From contig CM022671.1 in assembly GCA_012295275.1 (NCBI GenBank), forward strand, positions 2,187,439 through 2,251,438: a DNA stretch of 64,000 nucleotides. Direction: 5' to 3'. Positions 25,129 to 36,780 of this stretch are shown one piece after another. The notes beneath the pieces were generated by a model, which saw only the letters and a program-made list of their open reading frames with translations, was not told where the DNA came from and did not search any database. The translations under genes and the position numbers were made by a program. Position 1 is the stretch's first letter. Each line of letters starts with the position of its first letter. This DNA is from Chrysomallon squamiferum (Eukaryota > Mollusca > Gastropoda > Neomphalida > Peltospiridae).

Positions 25129-25250
25129 GTGGCGCTGATTTGGAGAAAACACTGTTCTGCCATTCCGCTCACAACCTGCCATCTACCGGACACTGCACGA
25201 GTTGTCGGTTCCTGTCTGGGAACTGGCAGTAAGTTCAAATATTTAGATTT
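25129..25250 (+). other. Conserved GC-richer ORF-like block, copy 1
   Basis: GCGCTGATTTGGAGAAAACA begins a ~120-base block of raised GC shared with 60908-61000. The 60.9-kb copy reads MALIWRKHCSAIP then RRLHELSVPVWELA and ends at a GTAAGT donor-like site; here the ATG is GTG and the middle differs by a few bases. It may be an exon fragment or part of a mobile element; I do not recognise it. Confidence 0.35.
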
Positions 25251-25287
25251 TAACAGATATGGTCCAAGAAATCAAGTCAGAACAAAC

Positions 25288-25292
<5 letters not shown>

Positions 25293-25350
<58 letters not shown>
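25293..25350. repeat. (AC)n microsatellite
   Basis: Uninterrupted AC run of about 58 bases just after the GC-richer block. The other copy has (CATA)/(TA) repeats at this position (61059-61111). Confidence 0.95.
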
Positions 25351-25357
<7 letters not shown>

Positions 25358-25531
25358 CGATAATCTTTCACAGGCGCAAGAGCCTCGTTATTTAATATTA
25401 TGTTATAGTTTTAATTATCTGTTATTCTTCTTCTCAATCACGACCTTCTTATTATAATATTAGTTTATGTAAATAAAGCATTTCATGTTTTATCGACATG
25501 TGACACATATGATTATTATTGTTGTTGTTGT

Positions 25532-25562
<31 letters not shown>

Positions 25563-25689
25563 AATGCCTCAAATTGTTTTTAATTTTTAAACAAATTAGA
25601 GGAGAATCCAGGCTTTAGCCTATTTAGCTTCATGAATAAAACGGTCTTGACAGCAGCTGTTTAGTTTAAATAAATGTACTGATACTATA

Positions 25690-26230
25690 ATTATATAGAA
25701 GTGAACAGTGAGGTGCAAAGTAATTATAATGTAAAATGGGTTTACAGTAAGGGCATAAAATAATTTTAGAGTGATATATAGTGACAGTATATAAAATATA
25801 AAGTGGAAGTATATAATAAGTAAGCAATGAGGTGTTTAATAATTATGTCTACAGTAAGGTATATAACAAATATACCGAGAGTGTATATAGTAAATACACA
25901 CAGAATGTAACAAGAGTACAGTGAGAGTATGATAAATACTCAGTGAGAATAAGTATACAGTGAGAATAAGTATACGTATAAAATGAGGTTACATATAATA
26001 AGTATAGACTGAGGTTTATAATAAGTATGGAATGAGGTATATAATAAATATATGGTGACAGTTATAAGTACACAGAAAGTATTTTATAAGTACACAATGA
26101 GTGTATATTATAAGTGTACAGTGAGGTACGCAATAAGTATACTGTGGGTAGATAAATGTATAGTGAGGTATGTAATAATTATGCAGTGAAATATATAATA
26201 AATATACAGTGCGGTATAAAATATGTGTGA
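25690..26230. repeat. Minisatellite of ~20-bp degenerate units
   Basis: About 25 imperfect units around the consensus AGTGAGGTATATAATAAGTAT. It is colinear with 61565-62105 in block B copy 2, and lies in the intron between head and membrane exons. The array type is shared with 21110-21350 and 52320-52690, suggesting one ancestral intron array. Confidence 0.85.
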
Positions 26231-26265
26231 AGTGAAAAAAAAAACACTAAATAAACAGAGTTCTA

Positions 26266-26266
26266 A

Positions 26267-26331
<65 letters not shown>
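26266..26331. repeat. (TA)n(GT)n microsatellite
   Basis: TA run followed by about 43 bases of GT. The block B copy 2 equivalent (62135-62213) is a longer GT run. Confidence 0.95.
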
Positions 26332-26332
<1 letters not shown>

Positions 26333-26543
26333 CATATAAATTATGTTCATTATATCACTTTTCATTGACTTTAGTAAAATTTACAAAATAAGATTAAACG
26401 ATGAACGAACCTAAAGGATTTTCAAATTGATTTGCTACCAATTATACATCATTAGACACATACGCATGTACAAATAAACAGATTTACATACATATAGAGA
26501 TATATATTTTTAATTTTATAACATTTTTCAAAATTACTTCCAG

Positions 26544-26699
26544 ATGGTAAATTGACAATTGAGAACATCCCCATCGTTATAGCCATAGTCACTGGAATCT
26601 TCGCCGGAATCTTCATCGCAATCGTATTCGGAATTTGGATCGGCATCCGCATGGAATCGAGCATCGACCCTAGCCCTGTTACAAAGTTTATTATTTGAG
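26544..26699 (+). CDS. Transmembrane exon (TM-B module)
   Basis: After acceptor TTCCAG, a phase-1 exon reads NGKLTIENIPIV.. into a Gly/Ile-rich helix and IRMESSIDPSPVTKFII, then TGA. The donor-like GTTTGT at 26700 leaves phase 1, which fits the exon at 26876. The homologous exon at 62425 lacks the 7-base deletion (TTATTTGG-TATTTGAG region) that creates the TGA here. It belongs to the copy at 24455 or, by skipping, to the orphan head at 20470. Confidence 0.6.
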
Positions 26700-26875
26700 G
26701 TTTGTCATTTTCCACGTCAGGTTCATCAAAAGGTCTTTGTTTGTGATCTGTACTACAAGAAAGTCTATATTAAAATATCTTCTAGTTAATCAGCAAAGAG
26801 TAGCTAATACCATGACGACCCAGGTTTTCTCTCTCAAAATAAATTTGATATTTTAATTTTTTTCTGACATTTCAG

Positions 26876-26913
26876 ATGTAACAGCTGAATATTCTACAAT
26901 CTTAGAAAGATGA
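26876..26913 (+). CDS. Terminal tail exon with YSTI tyrosine motif
   Basis: Strong polypyrimidine tract and TTTCAG acceptor, then VTAEYSTILER and TGA. The same exon occurs at 62799-62836. EYSTIL fits a YxxI/L phosphotyrosine motif of the hemITAM/ITIM kind. It is a candidate signalling tail for the short receptors. Use depends on a phase-1 donor upstream, which is clear at 26700 but not at 62.6 kb. Confidence 0.45.
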
Positions 26914-27732
26914 TACTGCAGTTTTTAATTCTTATGTTATTAAGACTTTCTGAAATAAACATAGATGTCAAAGGTTAAGACCACTGCAGTCGAAAGATAT
27001 CCATTTAAATACTATTTCTGTTAACGTTATAAATAGATAAATAGCAATCAGATTTTTAGAGTAAAATGGTGAAAATACAGACAGATTAAAATAGAAATTA
27101 TTCTTTTATAGTTTAATTTTTCTTTCTTTTGTCTTTGTTCCGTAATTATGGATTTTTAACTTGTTCTGATACATATGAACATGATCGTAAACATAAAACG
27201 TGAAACAAACATACAGAAGTAGAGACTACTAATGTCTTTTTGGTATTGCTGCTGTTACGGTTTTTATTGTTATTGTTGTTGGTTCGTTTTGTTTTTAGAA
27301 TTAAATATTTATTTTATTTGTACAAGAAAACCTAAGTATCATGATGTAGTAGGATGTCCATAATAAATAAGATTTTCTTCGCTTATAACAAATGCTGCGA
27401 TGTTTAAACTAACTGATGTATGGACGACACTGAACTCGTTGGATTAAGCATAGTAATAAAAGCATAGTGTATGTGTGTATACATGTATGTATATATGTAT
27501 GTACGTATGTATGTTTCCTTCTATGTTTTTTATATGCATGCATGCATGTAAGTATGTATATGTATATATGTATGCACGTAGGTATGTATGTACATATGTG
27601 TGTCCCTTCGTATGTATGTTTGATTGATGTATGTGTGCCAGAATGCATGTTTTTAACTGTCTATATTTGTCTATCTATGTCAGATTGTTTATGTATGTTT
27701 AATTAATTGGTATTTGTTTATTTTAATTACAG

Positions 27733-27766
27733 ATCCACTAGGAAGAATTTAGTTGAGATGCAGTAA
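27733..27766 (+). CDS. Candidate terminal tail exon 1
   Basis: ATTACAG acceptor, then in phase 2 the residues STRKNLVEMQ and TAA. The basic start would suit the cytoplasmic side of a membrane helix. A phase-2 donor exists on the membrane exon at 62.6 kb but not on the 26.5-kb copy, so use here is uncertain. Confidence 0.4.
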
Positions 27767-27904
27767 GAAAATGTATCTGTTTTTCACACTCTATCTACTT
27801 CTACGTCTGTCTTTGTCTAGTCAGTCGAGGTATCTACGTATCTACTTCCTTATTTATATTTCTTTCTTTGTTTCTTTCTTCTTTCTTTCACTGCATATAT
27901 ACAT

Positions 27905-27998
27905 GTAACTTTCTATCTATTGTCCATCTATCTATCTATCCATCCATCCGTCTATCTCTATCTATCTATATATCTATCTATCCATCCATCTATCTATG

Positions 27999-28050
<52 letters not shown>

Positions 28051-28072
28051 TAGATAGATAGATAGATAGATG
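27905..28072. repeat. (TATC)n / (TA)n / (GATA)n microsatellite
   Basis: TATC/CATC tetranucleotides, then about 35 bases of TA and then GATA, inside the tail-exon array. Confidence 0.92.
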
Positions 28073-28264
28073 TTTCCTTCCATCGTGCATGCATGTATGT
28101 ATGTATATATGTACGTATGTAGGTACGCATGTATGTCCGTTCGCATGTATTTTTTACTTGATGTATGTGTGCTAGAATGCATGTTTTTAGCTCTATATCT
28201 GTCTATCTATATCAGACTTTTTATGTCTGTTTAATTAATTAATATTTGTTCATTTTAATTACAG

Positions 28265-28298
28265 ATCGACTAGTGAGAATCCAGCTGAGATGAAGTAA
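28265..28298 (+). CDS. Candidate terminal tail exon 2
   Basis: Same acceptor and phase as the exon at 27733; reads STSENPAEMK and TAA. Basic residues of the first copy are lost (TRK to TSE), so the copies encode different charges. Confidence 0.4.
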
Positions 28299-28746
28299 GA
28301 CAATTTATCCGTTTTCCACACTCTATCTATTTATGTGTACCCACTTCTCTGTCTATCGGTCGCGATGCCTGCATATCTATTCCCTTTTTCTATTTCTTTC
28401 TTTCAGTGCATATACACATGTACCTGTCTGTTCGCTGGTCTGTATATCTATCTACCTAGTTATCTGTCTGACTGTCTGTCTGATTGTGGGTGTGTGTATA
28501 TATTTATGTATATATATTTATTTGTATGTTTTTTTATGTATGTGTGCATGTATCTATGTATATAATGCATGTATGTATATATGTACGTACGTACCTATGT
28601 AGGTACGCATTATGTCCGTTCGTATTTATGTTTGCTTGATGTATGTCTGCTAGAATGCATGTTTTTAACTCTATATCTGTCTATCTATATCATACTTTTT
28701 CTGTCTGTTTAATTAATATTAATATTTGTTTATTTTACTTACATAG

Positions 28747-28770
28747 GGGGAATTCAGCTTAGAATGAGTA
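28747..28770 (+). pseudogene. Decayed tail exon 3
   Basis: Acceptor changed to ACATAG, the first eight bases of the exon are lost and the frame no longer matches. Looks like a decayed unit of the tail-exon array. Confidence 0.4.
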
Positions 28771-29525
28771 TGAAAATGTATCTGTTTTTCATACTCTGTT
28801 TATATGTACCTACTTCAATGCATATCTATCTCTTTTTATTTTTCTTTCTGTATCTATCTGTCTATCTATCTATCTGTGTATATGTCTCCTTCCTATATAT
28901 TCTTGGCCTTTGCTTGAAGAAGGAAATCGACAGAGTGACTGACTTTCAGAAGAATACTGTAGAATAAAGAAGAAGACTGAAATAAAGGTGAAATTGTTTG
29001 GTGTTTGTTTTGTTTTACTGATGTTAATAGTGGAATTAAAATGAAAAAAAAGGTTATTTTTTTTTTAATTGATACAGTTTCTGAAGTTCTATCAGCATTT
29101 GATATAGAAATACAGATGCATTATTTAAAAAGATTACCAGTTAATGAAAGAAGCTGTTTTATATCTACAACATAGTAAGAAAACGTCCTGCTACTCAACC
29201 CAGATAAAAAAAGGTTATTTTTTTTAATTGTAACTTTTATCCGTTTTTCGCGAATTAATATTATTTAGGGAATTTAAAATCGCATATACAGTACCGCTCG
29301 AGATGAAAATAAAAACAATTTTGTTGACTGGTAAAAATTAAAATCGCTATAACTGTTTTTTAATGAATGTAGGAATTAGATAGGTAGCTACATATGTATG
29401 TGTGTCAGTATATATGCACGTTCTTTTGTATGTATGTATGCAGGAATCCATGTTTCTATCTGTCCATGTCTAACTATTTATATATTTCTGTTCAAGTAAA
29501 TAGTATTTGTTTAATTTAATTACAG

Positions 29526-29733
29526 GTCGACTAGAGAAAATGTATTTTTTTTGACTTTCTATGAATTTATTCCTATTAGGGAATTTAAAAGTTACTTTGA
29601 AAAAATAATGTCAATTTTGAATCCAGCCGTAACTGTTCAGATGTCAGCTAATGCATATGTATATGTACAATATCCCATTAAATTTGTTTTTCTTTTTTTT
29701 CTTTTTTTATGTCTAACTATTTCATATTTATAG
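29526..29733 (+). CDS. Candidate extended tail exon 4
   Basis: ATTACAG acceptor, then STRENVFFLTFYEF in the same phase, continuing open to TAG near 29733 because the early stop present in tails 1 and 2 is absent. The end is hydrophobic (FVFLFFLFLCLTISYL). Possibly read-through into non-coding sequence rather than a real tail. Confidence 0.25.
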
Positions 29734-30519
29734 ATTATACACTGTTGAACTAATTAAGTGATATCTGACTTTGACTCTCTATGAATTTTTTTATTGGAAT
29801 AAAATAAATAATAGTATTGACTAGTTTATTGCATAACATCTTTTACGTAGATACATAATTAAAATTGAACGATTATTTAATTTATAAATACATTACAAGA
29901 CAAGATATGAATTTAAATATGTTTGTATATTTGAAAAGTACATCCACAAATATATATACAGTTTATATATTTTTTCAATGAATATTCTTCTCAAAATACT
30001 CTTTTAAACTCTCAGTCAGCAATTAAACAGAAGTAACTTTACACTTTTTTCAGTTGAATACCATTCCTCGAGAAATCTGTGTCCAAGTTATCCTTCTTTG
30101 ACTGTATATACATCCAAAACAAGTTTTGTTTTAAAAAATAGTTTAGTTGTGTATGTGGTTTTAAATATATATACTGATGTTTAGAGCTATTAAAACCAGT
30201 ACGAATTAATTACGTTGTGCCAAGTTTATAAATCAGAAAATATATTAACTTTCGCTAATGTACACACTTGTAAATATAATCTGTTGTTGCTGGTTTTTTG
30301 TATCAATAAATACATTTACATCTATATTTGTCTGTGTATGTGTCTGCATATTTATCAAATTCATTTGAGTTGTCTTCTAATTATTTCGTTATTTATTTAA
30401 TATTTATATCTATACATAGTTTATGTACTCTGGATTCTTATCTTGTCTCTAGACTGATTATACAAATGTAGAGAATCGTTTTATTCATATTAGGCATTAC
30501 GTTGATGTGCTGTTTATAA

Positions 30520-30567
<48 letters not shown>

Positions 30568-30696
30568 AAAAAAAACTAGGTTTCTAATTAACTGTTTATT
30601 CTTTTCGTTTTAAGTTAGTGTATATGTACAAGTGTTCTACAGTCTGTCACAGATTACCATTTTTCTTACACGATTTGTGCAGTTGATAGTCAAAAC

Positions 30697-30987
30697 CTAG
30701 ACACTCAAGTTAGAAATGCATTTCAGAACGGATGCAGCAATGATAATTACAGCTAATTCGTTGGTTGCTTCTTTGGGAAAAATGTGTTCAAAAATTAGAA
30801 CAACGGAGAATACTGGATATACTAGAAAAGACAGCAAAGTCGCAGATATAACATATTTTATCGTAGAAAGTAATTGTTTATCATAGGTAGGCATTGCAAG
30901 GATTATCTCCCCGCAAAGCTGTTTAACACGAAATATCAAACACGATTCAGCAGATAGTGGAAGAATAAACAGTGACTGGATTATCAT
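30697..30987 (-). CDS. Hydrophobic ORF with two or three membrane helices, unknown
   Basis: A 96-aa frame. It contains YVISATLLSFLVYPVFSVVL and AVIIIAASVLKCISNLSV, two clear hydrophobic helices about 18 residues apart, after a basic loop. The pattern recalls helices 6-7 of a rhodopsin-like receptor, but the NPxxY signature is absent and the frame stops just after SNLSV. Codon text is less repetitive than the surroundings. It could be a decayed receptor fragment or chance; I do not assign a function. Confidence 0.3.
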   Translation of the reverse strand: MIIQSLFILPLSAESCLIFRVKQLCGEIILAMPTYDKQLLSTIKYVISATLLSFLVYPVFSVVLIFEHIFPKEATNELAVIIIAASVLKCISNLSV

Positions 30988-31666
30988 AAATAACCTAAGT
31001 CTTGATGACCAAAAATGTAATCAGATTAGGAAACATAACATTACATGACATATCAAATGTGTACAAACTACCTTAATCTGCATAGAAACAATATCAGTTG
31101 TCGATGGTTCCATGGTACGTTTTATTATTAATCTGTTTCTCGGTTATATAAAATTTCCATGTTGTTGTTGTTGTTTTTGTAATCTTCTTCTTTTTTTTCT
31201 TTTCTGTTTTTTTTTTAAACACGAAGATTTGCCGAACTTACTTTTCAGTGGAATTAACCTATATAATTTCAAAACGGATTACTGATAATACACTCAGACA
31301 TGTATAATATGAGTAATCCGTTTTCATAACATTACAAAAGGTTTATTCTAAATTTGATTTTTAAAATTCATTATTTATGTAAAAGAAATGATAATTAAAA
31401 TTGTATACAATTGGTCAGCCGTATTTTTATATAAAAAATGTCTAATTTAACTTATTTATTGTTATTCATCTCATCATTGCTTTATGTAATTATAGAGGTT
31501 ATTGTTTAAATTTCTATTTAATGCATCAAGATGAATGACTTTTTCATTAAAACATCACAATAAGATAGTACAGCACCTACTTTTACTACTACTAAATAAA
31601 TAAAATTTAATAATATAAACAAAAAATATTTTGTTTCCTTTAATAACGATCATTATAGTGGATATG

Positions 31667-31703
<37 letters not shown>

Positions 31704-31779
31704 TTAACGACAGTTTTAAGACGACTAAGGGAACCAGTTTAGTAACCTTTTTAGAAATCGTAAAACACGAAATAACTTC

Positions 31780-31965
31780 CTTTTTTATTTATTTAATTAA
31801 TCGTGAAAACTCGCGTGATCTGACAGTTACTACGTCAAATTAGCATACACGATCACGTTCGCATTCTCCAGAAATGTTTTATCTCTATTCAGTATATAAA
31901 GAAAGGTATATTTTTTTCCTAAAAATCTTTCTTCTTGGAGAATTACGACCACTGCATGTACACAA
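31780..31965 (+). repeat. Dispersed repeat family R1, direct copy
   Basis: Matches 54025-54210 directly and 14640-14845 in reverse complement. It carries CACGATCACGTTCGCATTCTC near 31848-31868. Confidence 0.75.
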
Positions 31966-32002
31966 GTGACTTTTATTGAGCCGATGAATAGATTATTTTC
32001 TT

Positions 32003-32059
<57 letters not shown>

Positions 32060-32891
32060 AATAATATAAATAAAATAAAATAAAATAATATAAGTACTTA
32101 TATGTTTACACAATAATGACAGACTGTAAATCGTATTCTGAATATGTAGAGGAAACTTGTAAAACTGGAAACTATATTATTGTGTCTAACAGCAGCTTTA
32201 TTTTACATGAATAATTCGTGCACTAGCATCGATAACAAAAACTATAATGATGATGATAACAATAATGACAACAGTAATAATATAGATCATAATAAAAATA
32301 ATAATTATGATGATGACTATGATGATCATGATAATAATGTTATTCATGATGATAATAAATGACAAAATAAATAAGTTGCTTTAGCATTTAGAAAGGTTAC
32401 AAAAGTATAAATGTGTAAATAATAAGCAATGAATGAAAGAAAAGAAAACAGAACAATAATAGGAATTAAAGATAAAAAAATATATCAAAATAAAAAGAGA
32501 CCTTAAATAGCGACACATTATTAGGTTTGTAACAGTTAAAGTTATTTTGTTCTTCCATATAATTATGCTAATATATTTTACTAAGCGGTCATAAATAACA
32601 CATAATCATATGACTTACAGCAGAAAAATAAACATTTACAATCCTTCTTTAGTGAATTATCACATTTATAAGCTAAAACACACCAGACGCTAAGATTGTA
32701 TATAGATTCTCTATATAAGATGCCAGAGAACCTATTAATTATGTCCTGAATTTTATTATTTCATTTATAGCCACTAAGTATAACAGATAGCAAAATAATC
32801 GACTTATTTACTTAATTATAACTACAGCAATACTTTTATTAACATTATTTATTTAATTTTATTTATTTTTTACATTTTATTTTGGCTTTTT

Positions 32892-32923
<32 letters not shown>

Positions 32924-32930
32924 TTTTACA

Positions 32931-32982
<52 letters not shown>

Positions 32983-33108
32983 GAAGAAACTTAAAGATAT
33001 ATTTTAATTACCAAATTAAATGTAGAATATACAGAATAAAAAAACTATATACATGTACCAAAAATGTTAAAACACAGAGTAAAAAATGTATTGTCAGTAT
33101 ATCAAAGT

Positions 33109-34082
<974 letters not shown>

Positions 34083-35841
34083 GTGTATTTCAAATTAATG
34101 TAGTGTCTGCAATGTAATGTTCTGAATATCAATGTTGGAAAAGCATGGATCTCTAGGTATGGCTTACTCCCATTTGGTCGAATCGCTAAAACAGCAATAG
34201 ATTTCTACAGCTGTCATAAATAATACGTCATAAAACTTACAGTAGTGAATTAACAGATTTATAAGCTAAAAACACAAGACGAAAAGACTATTTACAGATT
34301 ATCTCTCTATAGAGGCCAGATACCCTGTTAATTATATCCTGTTTTTAGTATTTTATTTATAACCATAAAGTATAATAGATTATTTACTTAAATATAACTA
34401 CAGCAATACTTTTATTATTATTGTTATTGTTATTATTGTTATTGTTGTTGTTGTTGTTGTTGTTGTTGCTGATGTTGTTATTGTTGTACACTATACTTAA
34501 AAATATTTTTAATATACAGATTACATGTAAAATATATAGAATAAAAAAACTATATACACGTACCAAAAATGATAAAATGCATCAACATTATTTAATAAAG
34601 TGAATTAAATTATTTTGTGTGGAGTAAAATTTGTATTATCATTGGAAAACCATATATATATATATATAACATTATTTAACAAAGTGCCATAAATTATATA
34701 AAAAAAAAAACTATTTATTTTAATTACAAATGTTAAACTTTCAGTTGTTGTAATCTGTAAATATTAATTTATGTTTTTATATATGGACAACATATTACAA
34801 TAATTGATTAATTAAATAAATAGGAATAATAATAAGTGTATTTTCTCTTCTTTTCTTTTTTATTATTATTAATATTATTATTTACTTGTTCAGTTTTTCT
34901 TTGGTTCTTTCATTTAGAACCTACATACACTTGTTATTCACTTACTTGTGGAGTGCTTAGATGAAGCGGAAATTAGAAGAAAAAAAAAGCATTTTCTCTT
35001 TGTAAAGAAACACGAAGAATAAAAACTGCAGTTTTACAGATTTACAATCAAGGCTCAGTTTTATGAATAATTTTGAAATTTGTTCTAAAGTAGATTGCTT
35101 TAGCATTGGTAAATTGCTCTTATTTAAGATAAATAGAAAATCACTGGTAATATTATTAACATCTACGTAACACACTGTGTACTGTGCAGTTGTCTAAAGA
35201 TATTCACTCAAGTGTGAAATGTGAGTCATTTTATATAACTTATATATTACCTTGAAAGGTACATGTAAAGAATTTTGTATCGCTCTACCCAGTATAGACC
35301 TTCCTGACCTTATAGCTCAGATTAACAATTCTCGGTAAAAGTATTTTCTAAGGACTCCTTGGAATTTATCTAGAAAAGGCTGTACTTCTATGTTTCAGTT
35401 ATGTTTTTATCTCAAAATGTCAAAAACTACAAACGAAACAAAAACAAAAAAATGAAAAAAGAAAAGAAAAGAAAAAAAGAATGCATAAAAGAGAATAAGA
35501 AATACAGAAAGAAAAGAGAAGGGGAATAGAAGTAAGGATGGAAAACCCAAGGTAAACAGAGAAAAAGGAAGATTTTGTATTGGTATCACAGTTTATCTTG
35601 TTATACAAACGCGGGCAGTTCAGTTATAATTCCATTTTGTTATGTTTTCTTTATGACGAATACACTCACAGACACAGTTACAACAATGGATATTATATTA
35701 TAGAACAGTTTCTCTTTTATCACAGTTCCTGTTTTAATCATCTTTGCAAGTTTTGTCATGGACAATTTTTATACTATCAATGCTTTATTTTATCTTGTTT
35801 ATTTTTCTGCTTATAAAGTGTTATAGTCGCTTGGCCTCAGA

Positions 35842-35887
<46 letters not shown>

Positions 35888-36780
35888 TTTTCTCTGCAAA
35901 CTGATTGTTTCGTTATTTGCTTATTTATATACGTCTTTTTCATTATTTTAATATGACGAACAACCAGTGTAATATATATGATTTTGTTTTTTAATAATAA
36001 TGTAGTTTTAACATATTTTACATACAAAAAAAAATAGCCAGCATTTTCATTTGAAATGAAACAAAATGTAATAAACCAATGTTCGTAAAATCAAGCTAGC
36101 AGAAGTGATATGTAAAAGTGTTATTTTTAATACATAAAATATTGAAAGAGTTCACTGAGGATGCGTGTCAAACGTGTAAGTATGCGGTAATTTTAAATGT
36201 AGCACCGCACTTATCTCCCTTTAAAAGAAATTAAGGATGGCAGAAGAAAGACGCACTTTTAAATTTTAAATGTTTTATTAGCAGCCTGTTATCTCTGATA
36301 TGAATCTAGACATAGACAGGGAGGTATGTAGTCCACACTTTGATCAGTCAGTCTTGAAGAACTCGCAGGTATTTGTCAAATGTATGTAATCAAATGTTAG
36401 CTGTTGTAATTAACAGTGTTCATATAAATATTATTATTATGTAATTTTTTTTTTTTTTTTTTTTTTACTTAACACATTAGTCTACAGGTAAAACTGCCAA
36501 CAAATTTATTTAGCACATTTATTGACATTTTGAAAAATTAACATGATGACAAATAATAATAATATAAACCCATTAGGCTGTTTTCTGATGAAACTGGTTT
36601 ATCCAATGTCATGATTTATTAAATAAGTAAATGGTTATATACATATTTTATAATTGTCATATTTTCTTAATAATATTTATAAATATGTGTCACATTTTTC
36701 AAAGTATCCAGCTTTTCATACATATACACACAATATCAAAATTAGCAAACTGATGTTATTTTTTGTGATGACATTTATTT
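34083..36780. other. Intergenic between truncated receptor and GTF2H3 copy
   Basis: No exon supported. 34200-34620 partly repeats 32640-33070 (same ACTACAGCAATACTTTTATTA text). GTT tract 34430-34490. 34930-35400 is a partial direct relative of block B (matches 56800-57260). AAT tract 35843-35885 is preceded by GGCCTCAGAAATAAT, a motif also seen before AAT tracts at 41243 and 47226. Confidence 0.65.

Larger units (their letters stand above)
24455..26913 (+). pseudogene. Short EGF receptor with in-frame TGA at a conserved Trp
   Basis: Head exon 24430-24788 (acceptor CAG at 24429): signal peptide MGGLIFLLFILPSVYSS, PHCKVPSEYKQ, then two EGF-like units. The first unit reads GCEDG-TGA-HGDHCRRMC; TGA at 24590-24592 replaces the Trp kept in all sister copies (GCEDGW). 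The donor at 24789 is GC (GCAAGT) where sisters have GTAAGT. The next in-phase exon, 26544-26699, encodes a membrane helix (IVTGIFAGIFIAIVFGIWIGI) and then meets TGA at 26696-26698. A tail exon at 26876-26913 (VTAEYSTILER-stop) is in phase with it. So the copy has two TGA codons and a GC donor but otherwise intact exons. Read plainly it is a young pseudogene; with TGA read as Trp both frames would be restored. An alternative start is ATG at 24443. Confidence 0.68.
21490..29000. repeat. Segmental duplication block B, copy 1
   Basis: Colinear with 56430-64000 in order and orientation: ACTAATACAACTGTAGTGTTAA segment, AAT tract, TATA-containing block, head exon, GC-richer ORF-like block, minisatellite, membrane exon, tail exons. 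A shorter inverted relative of its first ~400 bases sits at 39770-40490, and partial direct relatives at 34930-35400 and 41240-42730. Confidence 0.88.
27440..29560 (+). repeat. Tandem ~0.5-kb units each carrying a tail exon
   Basis: Four units, each with a TATG/TGTA-rich stretch, a TTAATTAATATTTGTTTATTTTAATTACAG acceptor region (shared in part), a short tail exon and then ATGTATCTGTTTTTCACACTCTATC-like text. Tail exons sit at 27733, 28265, 28747 and 29526. A further unit is at 63360-63620 in block B copy 2. Confidence 0.8.
29734..33085. other. Intergenic, repeat-rich
   Basis: No spliced gene supported apart from a doubtful minus-strand ORF at 30697-30987. Contents: AAT+poly-A tract 30523-30577, hairpin 31271-31324, poly-A 31671-31700, R1 repeat 31780-31965, AAT tract 32005-32053, a GAT/AAT-rich stretch 32240-32360, TTTA and ATT tracts 32895-32983. 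Confidence 0.7.

Noticed and set aside
26108-26365. HT-repeat frame and similar frames at 62.0-62.2 kb
   Set aside because: Translation of (GT)n and minisatellite sequence.
27733-29560. CRISPR-like regular repeat array
   Set aside because: Units are ~0.5 kb with exon and splice structure in a eukaryotic context; no short repeat-spacer pattern.
32180-32362. Asp/Asn-rich 60-aa frame
   Set aside because: Translation of GAT/AAT repeats; no gene structure.
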